Shown here: piece after piece, positions 23,636 to 31,674 of the stretch
Numbering within the stretch: the first letter of the stretch is position 1
Layout of the letters: every line of letters starts with the position of its first letter
Source of the DNA: Planctomycetaceae bacterium
GTDB taxonomy: Bacteria > Planctomycetota > Planctomycetia > Planctomycetales > Planctomycetaceae
DNA length: 34,914 nucleotides
NCBI GenBank assembly: GCA_028284885.1
Contig: JANQQW010000073.1
Coordinates: forward strand, 1-34,914
Reading direction: 5' to 3'
Notes under the pieces: generated by a model
What the model saw: the letters and a program-made list of their open reading frames with translations, nothing else
Database searches by the model: none
What the model was told of the DNA's origin: nothing
Translations under genes and position numbers: made by a program

Positions 23636-26336
23636 CGAACGTCGTCTCCTCGCCGGAACTGGTCACCCGCGCCTCGTCGGCCGACTCCTCGTCCCAATTC
23701 TCGCCCACGATCCAGCGGTAGTTCAACACTCGCCTCCCGCGGACCTGCCGGGCCCGGACCCAGAACTCCTGCCCGCGGTGCGCGTCGGCGTTTGGTACGT
23801 GGTAGATCCGGCGGTCCTCGCCGCGGCCGAGTTTCGTGACGTACTGCCGCTGCCGCTTGGCCCCCGGGACGAACAGCGTGCAGTCGAGGTCGAGTACCTC
23901 GACCGGGTCGGTCTTGTTGACCGTGACCTGCTCGATCTCCAGTCGCCCGTCGGGAAGCCTGCGGTCGACGATCTTCAGCAGCAACTCGTCGAGGCCGACG
24001 TGCAGGTCGTGGTGGACGCGAAAGCGGTACGGCCGGTCGCCGACGACCTCGAAGTCGACCGCGACGGGAACGTCCCCGAGCGTCGCGTTCGGCGGGAGTT
24101 CGACGAACGACTTCAACTCGAACGGTTCGTCGGCGGCGAGCTGGAGCTTCCACTCCCGCGGCTCCGCCTCCCAGTCCTCCGGCAACACGAGCGTGGCCGT
24201 CGCGTTGACCCCCTGGTCGAACGCGTTGACGCCGCGAAACGTCTCCGACTGGCGAGCGGTGCTGCTGTCGAACCGCACGTTCTCGGGGTGGACGGAGAGG
24301 CGGAACCCGAGCAGCCCGGCCGAGAGCCCGCGGACGATCTGCGGTTCCGGCCCGACGACGAGCGTCTGTCCGGCGACCTCGTTCCGTCCGCCCAGCCGGG
24401 TCGGGCGTCCCCACACGTCGAGGACGTAGGCCTCCTCGCCCAGGAACACTTGCTCCTCGACACCCGACTCCGCAGCCTGCGAGGACTCGTTCCACACAAC
24501 GAGGATTCCCTCCTCGTCCCGTGCGAACGCGTGACAGACGCTGCGCCCCGGCAACCGCATGCGGCCGAGGTAGGTCGCACCGGTCAGCGCGTTCGCCGTG
24601 GTCCGCCACGGCAGGAACAAGCGCCGCGGCGAGCCGTCGCCGTTGAGCAGCCCGTGCTCCTCGTCGAAGACGTCGTACGCGAACACCGCGTCGACGCCGG
24701 CGACGCGGGCGACGACCATCCGCTTGACGAGGTCGGCCGCCCGTTGGTCCAACGCGTGCCCCGACTTGCCCAGCGGCTTCAGCACGACCCAACGACTTCC
24801 CAGCCCCGAGGAGGATTGGCGTGCGCCCGCCTCGAACTCCGGGGCGGCGACGGGATCGTTCTCGAGCAGGGAGAAGAACGAGCCGGCCAACGCCGGGGAC
24901 GAGGGACGCTCGGTCCGCCACGTCCAGGGGAAGCCGATCCGGGAGTTCCGGCCGATGCGGTCGACGGCCTTCTTCGCGTTCCGGTGTACTTCGTCGAGCC
25001 GCTGGAGACCGACGAAGCTCCCGTCGTCGTCGCCGCCCAGCTGCCATTCGGCGACTTCGGAGGCATAGTCGGCCAGCACGGGATCCAGCGACGCCGCCCA
25101 GACGTCTGGCGGCATCGAAAGGACCTCGGCCACGCCGGTCCAGTCGTCCGCGAACTTGCCACGCAGTTCGGCGGGTGGCTCCTGGAACACGCCGACGACC
25201 CGAACGTGCTGCTGCTGCAGCGCGGCGAACAACCTCGAGACACGCTTCCGTTCGTCTTGCGAGCCGTCGGTCGAGAGCTTCCACACGGGATGCTTGACCC
25301 AGTGGACGCCCGCCTGGGAGACGACGTTCGCGAAGCGGTCCACGTCGACGTTGGCGATCTCCGGCCCGAGGGCCGACCAGCCGAACTCGCCGAACTTTCG
25401 GCGTTCCTCGAGATCGACCACGGCGAAGGAGGTTCGCTCCTCCAGAACGGGAACGCCTTCGCGGAGCAGCACCGCGTGGATGGTGTAGAAGCCGTACTCT
25501 TGCGGTGGCGTGGCCCACTCGAGAACGCGCGACACCGTCGACGTCGTGCGGGGCGACCCGTCCGGCGAGTCGGCCGGATCGACGCGCGTCGCCTCCGCGA
25601 GTGGACGCTCGGTCTCGACGACCACCGCACCGGCCGCGTTCCGGATGCTCATCTTCACCCGGTGGTCGGCCTCGTCCTCGACACCGCCGACGAACGCGCG
25701 GGCGAGCACACCCGCCTCGCGGTCGACGAACTGCTCGTCGTAGTTGCTCGTCAGGGTCAGGCGAGGCGTGCGGAGCAGCCGCAGGTCGTCGAACCAGCAG
25801 ACGCCGCGGAAGTCGTGGCGGTCGCGCGGCACGAGGTGGCAGGCGACGACGGCGAATCGTGCGCCGGCCGGGGGTCGCATCGGCCCCACGCGAATCCGCA
25901 CCCACCCCGAGTGCGTCCCGGTCACCGCGCGACTGCGGTACTCGGCGACACGCTCGTGGGCGTGGTTCAGGAACGAGACCGTGACGAGCCCGGCGTCGTG
26001 CTGCAGTGCCTGCGTTCGGACGTACCCCTCGAAGAGGAACGTGTACTGGTCGTCGATCCGCACTTTCGGAGAGTAGAAGGCCGCCCGTCCGCCGTTCGCC
26101 TCGAACCGCAGACTCGACTTGTCGAGACGCCCCCGACCGCGCTCGACCGACGCGTGGACGTAGCGCGGAAAGCCCGGCCCCCGGCGGCGCGTCCAGTCGT
26201 CGGGCTGGTCGTCGAAGTCTCGGTCCTCGTCGGCGTCGAACGACCACTCGACCACCGGCGTCGCGTGGACGTACGGGTCGTGCCGCTCGACGGCGAACCC
26301 GGCGATCGCGGCGACGTGGAAGGCGGTGAACAGCAC
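23616..26336 (-). CDS. Large envelope protein with glycosidase-like TIM barrel
   Basis: 906 residues from the GTG at 26336, which gives an N-terminal hydrophobic segment (LFTAFHVAAIAGFAVE) suited to export or anchoring. A TTG at 26465 would add 43 residues. Residues 30-180 look like a carbohydrate-binding beta sandwich (VVEWSFDADEDRDFDDQP, GVCWFDDLRLL). About 330-600 resemble a TIM barrel of clan GH-A type (FGWSALGPEIANVD, HWVKHPVWKL, VAEWQLGGDDDG). A further beta-rich region with an NES tail (GILVVWNESS) and two Ig-like parts follow. No clear catalytic Glu pair in the classic N-E context was found, so activity is uncertain. Its role may be polysaccharide binding or hydrolysis. Confidence 0.6.
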   Translation of the reverse strand: MLFTAFHVAAIAGFAVERHDPYVHATPVVEWSFDADEDRDFDDQPDDWTRRRGPGFPRYVHASVERGRGRLDKSSLRFEANGGRAAFYSPKVRIDDQYTFLFEGYVRTQALQHDAGLVTVSFLNHAHERVAEYRSRAVTGTHSGWVRIRVGPMRPPAGARFAVVACHLVPRDRHDFRGVCWFDDLRLLRTPRLTLTSNYDEQFVDREAGVLARAFVGGVEDEADHRVKMSIRNAAGAVVVETERPLAEATRVDPADSPDGSPRTTSTVSRVLEWATPPQEYGFYTIHAVLLREGVPVLEERTSFAVVDLEERRKFGEFGWSALGPEIANVDVDRFANVVSQAGVHWVKHPVWKLSTDGSQDERKRVSRLFAALQQQHVRVVGVFQEPPAELRGKFADDWTGVAEVLSMPPDVWAASLDPVLADYASEVAEWQLGGDDDGSFVGLQRLDEVHRNAKKAVDRIGRNSRIGFPWTWRTERPSSPALAGSFFSLLENDPVAAPEFEAGARQSSSGLGSRWVVLKPLGKSGHALDQRAADLVKRMVVARVAGVDAVFAYDVFDEEHGLLNGDGSPRRLFLPWRTTANALTGATYLGRMRLPGRSVCHAFARDEEGILVVWNESSQAAESGVEEQVFLGEEAYVLDVWGRPTRLGGRNEVAGQTLVVGPEPQIVRGLSAGLLGFRLSVHPENVRFDSSTARQSETFRGVNAFDQGVNATATLVLPEDWEAEPREWKLQLAADEPFELKSFVELPPNATLGDVPVAVDFEVVGDRPYRFRVHHDLHVGLDELLLKIVDRRLPDGRLEIEQVTVNKTDPVEVLDLDCTLFVPGAKRQRQYVTKLGRGEDRRIYHVPNADAHRGQEFWVRARQVRGRRVLNYRWIVGENWDEESADEARVTSSGEETTFGATDGS

Positions 26337-26493
26337 GGATACGATGTCCCTTTGGCGGAGGAACCCGATTCCTCCATCGGCCGCTTCCCGCCCGTCCTCG
26401 ACGGTTCCGCCGAACGTTCGGATCGTAGGACGCGTGCAACGCGCCCGCCGTCCGACTCCGACCAACTCGACGCCCCTCGCCGACTTCGCTCAA

Positions 26494-27279
26494 GTGCCGC
26501 CACTCCGACTCGCCGTCGCCACCCGTTGCCTCGGATCGCCACTCACCCGCGTCCTCTCGGCCGCGGCGAGCACGGGCGCCCAGGGGATTCAGATCGACGC
26601 CCGGCACGAGCTGCCGGCCCGTGAACTCTCCGCGACGGGACGACGGCAGTTCCTGCACCGTCTCGACGAGGCGGGGCTCCGCGTCGCGGGACTCGTGTTC
26701 CCCACACGCCGTGCCCTTCACGACGAGGACCAACTCGAGGCACGGGTCGAGGCAGTCCGCGGGGCGCTGCAGTTCGCCTTCGAACTGGGCGGCCCGGTCC
26801 TCACCGTGCCGTTCGGGGAACTGCCGGGGGCGGACGACCCGCGGCGGTCGATCCTCGTCGAGGTCCTCGACGACCTCGTGCGGTACGCAGGTCGCGTCGG
26901 CACCACGTTGGCCCTCGCCACGAGAAGCCTGACGCCGGAGGTCGTGACGAACCTCCTAGACGACTTGGCGGACGGACCGGTCGGAGTCGAACTCGACCCG
27001 GCGGGCTGCGTCTTCGGTCGGCACGACCCGGCCACGTTCGTCCGCTCGCTGCACGACCGGATCGTCCACGTCCGCCTTCGTGACGGCGTCCGGGACGTCG
27101 ACGGCAGCGGTCTGGAGGTGCCGGTCGGGCGGGGGGACGTCGAGTGGGAGGAGCTGCTGCCGACGTTGGACGAGGCGAACTACCGCGGCTGGCTGACGGC
27201 CGAACGGACGACCGGCGACGACCCGCCGGGCGACGTCCAGCGAGCGATCGCCTTCACACGCCGGGTCGTCTCCCCCTGA
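26494..27279 (+). CDS. Sugar phosphate isomerase/epimerase-like TIM barrel
   Basis: 261 residues from the GTG at 26494, the point where the family homology seems to begin (LRLAVATRCLGSPL). A GTG at 26326 would add 56 low-complexity residues and collide with the divergent gene. The chain follows the xylose isomerase-like (AP endonuclease 2) barrel, with GIQIDARHEL early, GPVLTVPFGELPG in the middle, and VGVELDPAGCVFG, IVHVRLRDGV and GRGDVEWEELL near the end, where metal ligands of this family lie. Some ligand positions (Glu, His) look unconserved, so metal binding is not assured. The substrate is unknown. It is divergent from the large envelope protein across about 157 bp. Confidence 0.82.
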   Translation: MPPLRLAVATRCLGSPLTRVLSAAASTGAQGIQIDARHELPARELSATGRRQFLHRLDEAGLRVAGLVFPTRRALHDEDQLEARVEAVRGALQFAFELGGPVLTVPFGELPGADDPRRSILVEVLDDLVRYAGRVGTTLALATRSLTPEVVTNLLDDLADGPVGVELDPAGCVFGRHDPATFVRSLHDRIVHVRLRDGVRDVDGSGLEVPVGRGDVEWEELLPTLDEANYRGWLTAERTTGDDPPGDVQRAIAFTRRVVSP

Positions 27280-27399
27280 CGCCGAGGGCTCCTGCGGAAC
27301 CGATCGGATATGATCGGCGATCGCCCCGAAACCCCTCGCCGGCTGCGGGGTTCGATACCGTGGGCGAGGACACGACCCGGTCCGCACCCTCCGGACACC

Positions 27400-28014
27400 G
27401 TGATCGACAGCAAACGAACGACCAACGGCTATCTCCGCGACCCGGACGTCCAGCTGATGCTGCGCGTCCGAGACGGGGACGATGCGGCGTTCGCACAGCT
27501 CGTCGAGCGGTACCAGGACCGTGTCGTCGGAATCTTCCACCACGTGCTCCGCGACCGTGAGGCCGCCGAGGACCTGGCCCAGGACGTGTTTCTCCGCGTC
27601 TACCGTGCACGCGATCGCTACGAGCCGACTGCGAAGTTCTCCACCTGGCTGTTCCGCATCGCGAACAACCTGGCCAGCAACACACGGCGGTCGAAGGGGC
27701 GCCGCAAGGAGGTGCAGGTCGTCGGCAGCGAGTCCGGGCCGCTCGGCGTGCGACCGGCCGAGAGCATGGCGGTCGACGAGTCCGGCCTGCGGCCGTCCCG
27801 GCTGTTCGCGACCGACGAACTGCGAGAGGTGGTCCGCCAAGCCCTGGAGACATTGAGCGAGCGACACCGGATGGCCCTGCTGCTGCACAAGTTCGAGGAC
27901 ATGAACTACGCCGAGATCGGCGAGGCGATGGACCTGTCGTTGCCGGCGGTGAAGTCGCTGCTGTCCCGGGCCCGCGAGAGCCTGCGGTCGAAGTTGGAGC
28001 AGTTCGTCCGATGA
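27400..28014 (+). CDS. ECF-type RNA polymerase sigma factor
   Basis: 204 residues from the GTG at 27400. The ATG at 27310 overlaps a TATGAT (27309-27314) that is better read as a -10 element. Region 2 has DAAFAQLVERYQDRVVGIFH, DLAQDVFLRVYRARDRYE and TWLFRIANNLASNTRR. Region 4 has LSERHRMALLLHKFEDMNY, then AEIGEAMDLSLPAVKSLLSR. The sequence between the regions is longer than in the minimal ECF form. Its stop overlaps the anti-sigma start as ATGA, so the two are translationally coupled. It lies 120 bp after the isomerase-like gene, so it probably starts its own transcript. Confidence 0.92.
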   Translation: MIDSKRTTNGYLRDPDVQLMLRVRDGDDAAFAQLVERYQDRVVGIFHHVLRDREAAEDLAQDVFLRVYRARDRYEPTAKFSTWLFRIANNLASNTRRSKGRRKEVQVVGSESGPLGVRPAESMAVDESGLRPSRLFATDELREVVRQALETLSERHRMALLLHKFEDMNYAEIGEAMDLSLPAVKSLLSRARESLRSKLEQFVR

Positions 28015-28556
28015 GTCCGAACGACACACCGAGCCCCGACCGAGAACTCTCCTCCGACGAGGCAACGCTGCCGCTGCAGAAGGATCTGGTCGCGTACCTC
28101 GACGGCGAACTGGCGGACGACCGCTCGCGGGAGATCGAGGCGACGATGGTCGAGCAACCGGCGGTCCGCTCGGAGGTCGACGGACTCCAACGGAGTTTCG
28201 ACCTGCTGGACCTGCTCGACCTGCCGAAGGCGTCGCCGGACTTCTCCGAGAAGACGATGTCGCAGGTCGTCGTCGAGACGCCGACCGTGCGGAGACGGCC
28301 CGACGGCGACCGCGTCTGGAGCCTGCTGAACGCGGCCGCCTGGGTCGTCGGTCTCGCCGTCGTCGGTCTGGTCGGCTTCCGCACGACGAACGTCTGGGTC
28401 CCGCGGGAGTCGGACCTGCTCGTCCGCGACCTCCCGGTCGTCGAGAACCTCGACCTCTACACGGAGCTCGGGAGCGTGGAGTTCGTCGAGATGCTCCGCG
28501 ACCGCGACCTGCTCCCCGACTCGGACTCGGAGGACGACGATGCCTCAGCCGAGTAG
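28011..28556 (+). CDS. Membrane-anchored anti-sigma factor without zinc ligands
   Basis: 181 residues, starting in the ATGA overlap with the sigma gene. Residues 22-60 follow the anti-sigma pattern (DLVAYLDGELADDRSREIEA, then TMVEQPAVRSEVDGLQ), but where zinc anti-sigma domains have H-x3-C-x2-C this one has T45, Q49 and V52. One transmembrane segment lies at about 106-124 (LLNAAAWVVGLAVVGLVGF), with an acidic periplasmic tail of about 55 residues. It would hold the ECF factor at the membrane by a zinc-independent fold. It overlaps the next gene by 17 bp. Confidence 0.8.
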   Translation: MSPNDTPSPDRELSSDEATLPLQKDLVAYLDGELADDRSREIEATMVEQPAVRSEVDGLQRSFDLLDLLDLPKASPDFSEKTMSQVVVETPTVRRRPDGDRVWSLLNAAAWVVGLAVVGLVGFRTTNVWVPRESDLLVRDLPVVENLDLYTELGSVEFVEMLRDRDLLPDSDSEDDDASAE

Positions 28557-29751
28557 CCGTCCGTCGAGGCCACGTCCGTCGGTCCGTCCCGCGTGGACGG
28601 TGCTCGCGGTGGCGGTCGTTCTGTCCTGTGCGCTGCCGCTGCTGACCGGAGCCGCGGGGCGCGACGACGAAGAGGGTGCCGCCAACCGGGCCCGCATCGA
28701 GTCGATGACCGAACTCGAACGACGGCAACTCGAACAACGACTGGAGCGTTACCGCAAACTGTCGCCCGACGAACGTGACCGCCTCCGCTCGATGCACGCG
28801 AAGATCGAGGCCGAGGCGGAACTGAAGCAGACCGTCGACGCCTACCGCCGTTGGCTGGAGACGCTCTCGCCGATCGAACGCGAGCAGCTCCGCAGCGAGC
28901 CCGACGCACAGAAGAAGCTGGCGATCGTCGAACGAATCCGAACGCGGCAGCGGACAGAAGAGTCCAAGCGACCCTTCGAGGCCCTCGCCGCGCGCTTCGG
29001 CGGATCGCGCCGCCCCCCGCGAGTCGACCCGGCCGAACTGGAGAAGGTCTACACCGTCCTGTCGAGCCGTCTGGAGCCGGAGGTTCGCGAACGGATCGAG
29101 GCGAACTCCAACCCGTTGGTCCGACACCTCGAGACGCTTCGCGCCGCCACGAGCCAGACGATTCGGCCCCCGCGACCGGGCGAACGGTTTCGACCGCCGA
29201 AGTTCCCCGACGACGAGACGCTCTCCGAGATCCGCACCGCCCTGGACGGCGGTCCCCTGGGACGAATGCTCGCCTCGACGAACTCCGACGAGGTCCGCCG
29301 GGCGCGGGTCGTCGGCATGTTGACGGCGGGCGTGCTGCAGGAGCTGGGGCGGGAGTGGGAACGGCGCAAGCCGACCGACGAACAGCTTCAGCGACACTTC
29401 GCCCGACTGCCCGAGGAGGAACGACGCCGACTGACCTCGCTCATCTCGAAGGAGGAGTTCGAGCGCGAGCTCCGTCAGTCCTACGTGGCCAGCTCGATGA
29501 AGGAGTTGGGGGACGTTCGCCGCCTGATGCAGCGACTCACGCTCCTGTCCCGCAGCGGACGGCCGCCGTTCGGTGGCGGCCGCGGCGGCCGGCCCGACGA
29601 CGGGTCCGGGGAACGGGCCGGGCCGTTCGGTCGCCCGGGCGGTGGCGGGCGCCGGCCGGGACGCCCCGGTGAGGGCGAACGGAGAGACGGGCCGCCGCCG
29701 GACAAACGCCCGCTCGGGAACCGTCTTCGAGAACGCCGCGAAGCCGACTGA
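28540..29751 (+). CDS. Membrane-anchored Arg/Glu-rich helical protein in the sigma operon
   Basis: 403 residues. A Pro/Arg-rich cytoplasmic start is followed by one hydrophobic segment (TVLAVAVVLSCALPLLTGAA, 20-39) that may be a signal anchor. The body (about 50-330) is helical and highly charged, with MTELERRQLEQRLERYRKLS, then PDERDRLRSM and LSPIEREQLRSEP, a periodic 'L-S-P-x-E-R-x-x-L' wording reminiscent of DUF3106-type periplasmic proteins. The last 60 residues are Gly/Arg/Pro-rich and look disordered. It is the third gene of an overlapping operon with the ECF sigma and anti-sigma, so it may be part of the envelope signal they monitor. Its stop abuts the stop of the convergent phosphoesterase with no base between. 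Confidence 0.68.
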   Translation: MPQPSSRPSRPRPSVRPAWTVLAVAVVLSCALPLLTGAAGRDDEEGAANRARIESMTELERRQLEQRLERYRKLSPDERDRLRSMHAKIEAEAELKQTVDAYRRWLETLSPIEREQLRSEPDAQKKLAIVERIRTRQRTEESKRPFEALAARFGGSRRPPRVDPAELEKVYTVLSSRLEPEVRERIEANSNPLVRHLETLRAATSQTIRPPRPGERFRPPKFPDDETLSEIRTALDGGPLGRMLASTNSDEVRRARVVGMLTAGVLQELGREWERRKPTDEQLQRHFARLPEEERRRLTSLISKEEFERELRQSYVASSMKELGDVRRLMQRLTLLSRSGRPPFGGGRGGRPDDGSGERAGPFGRPGGGGRRPGRPGEGERRDGPPPDKRPLGNRLRERREAD

Positions 29752-30273
29752 CTACGGAGTCGGCGGTTCCCAGGGCGGAGGCATCTCGCCGAGCGACACG
29801 ATCTCCGCCTCGACCGGACTGGTCTCGAGGATCGCCACGGTCGGCTTCCGGTAGGTCCAGCCGCTCGTCTCGCCGGGACGGACGTGGAGCCGTCCGGCGT
29901 CGTCTCGACCGACGAACGGCTTGTGCGTGTGGGCCGTGACCACGACGTCCGCCCCCTCCTCGAGACCGGCCACGTCGCTCGGCTGGTGCCCGACGAGCAG
30001 CCGCACACCGTCGTCCGTGGTGAATCCGAACGGCGGGTTCGCCACGGGACCGACGATCCGCATGCCGCCCTCGATGCCGACGCGGTTCCCCTCGTTGTCC
30101 CCGAAGCAGGCGAGGACGGGACAACCAAGCCGTCGCAGCGGGGGAACGACGATCGGCGAGACGAAGTCGCCGGCGAAGATCACGAGGCCGCAGGAGCGCT
30201 CGCGGAACTCGTGGACGGCACGTCGGACGTTGTCCACGTGGTCGTGGGCGTCGGCGAAGATTCCGATCCGCAT
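29752..30273 (-). CDS. YfcE/MJ0936-type metallophosphoesterase
   Basis: 173 residues. It contains the metal-binding set of calcineurin-like phosphoesterases in order: FADAHDH (D8, H10), FAGDFVSP (D36), FGDNEGN (N60), VGHQPSD (H96) and TAHTHKP (H115, H117). The length fits the small YfcE/MJ0936 subgroup, which hydrolyses phosphodiesters in vitro and has no settled physiological substrate. No signal peptide, so it is cytoplasmic. It is the last gene of a three-gene minus-strand operon (10 bp after the FHA gene), downstream of a response regulator, which suggests a link to phosphate or nucleotide signalling. Confidence 0.92.
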   Translation of the reverse strand: MRIGIFADAHDHVDNVRRAVHEFRERSCGLVIFAGDFVSPIVVPPLRRLGCPVLACFGDNEGNRVGIEGGMRIVGPVANPPFGFTTDDGVRLLVGHQPSDVAGLEEGADVVVTAHTHKPFVGRDDAGRLHVRPGETSGWTYRKPTVAILETSPVEAEIVSLGEMPPPWEPPTP

Positions 30274-30283
30274 GGGGCGTTCG

Positions 30284-30796
30284 CTACTTCCCGCCGTCCT
30301 GGCGGCGCTTCATCTCGTGGTGCCGTCGGATGATGTCCTCCGCCTCCTCCGCGACGGACTCGAACCGGTCACGCGAGGGGGGAGGGACGTCCTGCCGTTT
30401 GTGCGGCGGGAGGATCGTCGTGTCGGACGGGGAGGTCGTGTCCTCGACCCCCGAGAGCCACCCGGCGATGTCGTCTTCCGACGTGCCGTCTCCCTTGGGC
30501 ACCTCGAAGACGAGCGGACCGATGCGGACGACGTCACCCGGTTCCAGCGTGGTCGGCCGTTCGATGCGGACGTCGTTGACGTGGGTGCCGTTGCGGCTCC
30601 CGAGATCCTCGACGACGACGCCGTCCGCCGTGGCCCGCAGCCGGCAGTGTCGACGGCTGACGTCCGAGGAGCCGAGCCGAATGCGGCACTCCTCGTCGCG
30701 TCCGACGAGCACGTCGCCCTCCGGCAGCGTCAGCAGTCGCCCTTGGTGGCGTCCGCTGCGGATGACGAGGATCGAGGGTGTTCCCTTGTTGGACAT
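30284..30796 (-). CDS. FHA domain protein
   Basis: 170 residues. The FHA fold covers residues 8-103 with all its marks: VLVGRDEECRIRLG (GR at 32-33), SSDVSRRHCRL (S47, H50) and EDLGSRNGTHVND (SRNGT at 67-71). These bind phosphothreonine peptides. The C-terminus (about 105-170) is acidic then basic and probably disordered, ending in a charged helix (VAEEAEDIIRRHHEMKRR). No kinase is in the window. It lies 15 bp after the response regulator gene and 10 bp before the phosphoesterase gene, so the three should be one transcript. Confidence 0.93.
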   Translation of the reverse strand: MSNKGTPSILVIRSGRHQGRLLTLPEGDVLVGRDEECRIRLGSSDVSRRHCRLRATADGVVVEDLGSRNGTHVNDVRIERPTTLEPGDVVRIGPLVFEVPKGDGTSEDDIAGWLSGVEDTTSPSDTTILPPHKRQDVPPPSRDRFESVAEEAEDIIRRHHEMKRRQDGGK

Positions 30797-30811
30797 GGCT
30801 GGCCCTCCCGT

Positions 30812-31366
30812 TCAGTCGTGTCTCGGGACGCGAACGGGTTCCCCGCACTTGGGGCAGGTCAACGTCTTCCCCCGGTGGGACTCGCTGACGCTGAACTTCT
30901 TCGAGCAATTGTTACACGAAAAGCGCACGCGATCGACACTCGTCTTGCGAACCTGACGGTTTGCCCACTGTTTCTCCGCGACCTCGTCGATGGTCCGGAC
31001 GAGCTGAGCCGTCGACCAGGGCTTGACGACGTAGGCGTCCGCCCCGACTCGCTTGGCGAGTTGTCGGGCGTCTTCGAGGTCGATCGCCGTGACGGCGACG
31101 ATCGGCACCTCGTCGTTCGTCTGCTTCAGACGTTCGCACACCTCGAACCCGGACTCGCCGGGGAGAATCAGATCGACGAGGACGAGGTCCGGCCGGTGCA
31201 TGACGAAGCTGGCCTGCGCCTGGCCGCCGTCCTTCGCCACCTCGACGTCGAAGCCGTACTCGACGAGGTCGTCCCTCAGACGAGCGGCGTCGTCGGGCGA
31301 GTCGTCCACGACCAGAATGCGATGGATCGTCGCCGACCCGATTCGTACTGACTGGCCTGAGGACAT
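30812..31366 (-). CDS. Response regulator receiver fused to a zinc ribbon
   Basis: 184 residues from the ATG at 31366. Receiver residues are all present: D21-D22 (VVDDSPDD), the phosphoacceptor D65 (VLVDLILPG), T93 and K115 (VVKPWS). A linker follows, then a C-terminal zinc ribbon with FSCNNCSKKFSV and LTCPKCGEPVRV (C151, C154, C171, C174). There is no helix-turn-helix or enzymatic output domain, so the ribbon is the likely output, for protein or nucleic acid contact. The upstream part of the open frame has no family resemblance. It heads an operon with FHA and phosphoesterase genes and is divergent from HU. Confidence 0.92.
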   Translation of the reverse strand: MSSGQSVRIGSATIHRILVVDDSPDDAARLRDDLVEYGFDVEVAKDGGQAQASFVMHRPDLVLVDLILPGESGFEVCERLKQTNDEVPIVAVTAIDLEDARQLAKRVGADAYVVKPWSTAQLVRTIDEVAEKQWANRQVRKTSVDRVRFSCNNCSKKFSVSESHRGKTLTCPKCGEPVRVPRHD

Positions 31367-31507
31367 CGCGGTCGCGTCGTGTGCTGGCGTTCTCGGCCGC
31401 CGGTCGGCCGACACGCGAGGCGTTGGCGACCGACGCCGAATCCACGCGGCCTCGAAGAGAGTGGCCGCAAGCCGACGACGATACCACGACGCCTCGGGCA
31501 ACGGCAA

Positions 31508-31530
31508 CGCGACGCCACGCGGGCGTCGCG
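31508..31530. promoter_or_regulatory. Perfect 9-bp inverted repeat in the divergent region
   Basis: CGCGACGCC and GGCGTCGCG flank a 5-nt loop. It lies about 140 bp before the response regulator and 70 bp upstream of the HU -35 box, where a regulator or a terminator-like fold could act on either unit. Confidence 0.35.
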
Positions 31531-31536
31531 GCAAAC

Positions 31537-31568
31537 CCGGAAAACGCCTGAAACCTCGGCGTTTCCGG
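31537..31568. promoter_or_regulatory. Imperfect inverted repeat next to the HU promoter
   Basis: CCGGAAAACGCC is matched by GGCGTTTCCGG with one bulged A, with a 9-nt spacer. It ends nine bases before the HU -35 box and is placed as an activator or repressor site would be. Confidence 0.35.
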
Positions 31569-31577
31569 CCGCATTCA

Positions 31578-31606
31578 TTGACAAACCGGGGGGGCCGCAG
31601 TTTACT
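31578..31606 (+). promoter_or_regulatory. Sigma70-like promoter for HU
   Basis: A perfect TTGACA (31578-31583) is followed after 17 bp by TTTACT (31601-31606). The predicted leader before the ATG at 31675 is about 60 nt. Confidence 0.55.
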
Positions 31607-31674
31607 ACCCCCCACCCGTGAACAGCGGTTTTTCGAAGGATTGGTTAGTTTCACGAGCCCCTGGGAGCCCACTG

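Larger units (their letters stand above)
31367..31674. other. 308-bp divergent control region between response regulator and HU
   Basis: No gene was seen. The region holds two inverted repeats (31508-31530 and 31537-31568) and a promoter for HU (31578-31606). A promoter for the minus operon could not be picked out with confidence. Confidence 0.55.

Noticed and set aside
23415..26624. Long plus-strand open frame of 1069 codons opposite the envelope protein gene
   Set aside because: It is antisense to a gene with a convincing domain pattern and signal segment. High G+C leaves stop-free shadows, and its composition (Arg, Asp, Val, Gly, Glu) is not protein-like.
26956..29397. Minus-strand open frame of 813 codons across the second sigma operon
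   Set aside because: It crosses the ends of four real plus-strand genes and reads as low-complexity.
31367..31672. N-terminal extension of the response regulator (102 codons)
   Set aside because: It has no domain, overlaps the HU promoter region, and the receiver begins just after the ATG at 31366.
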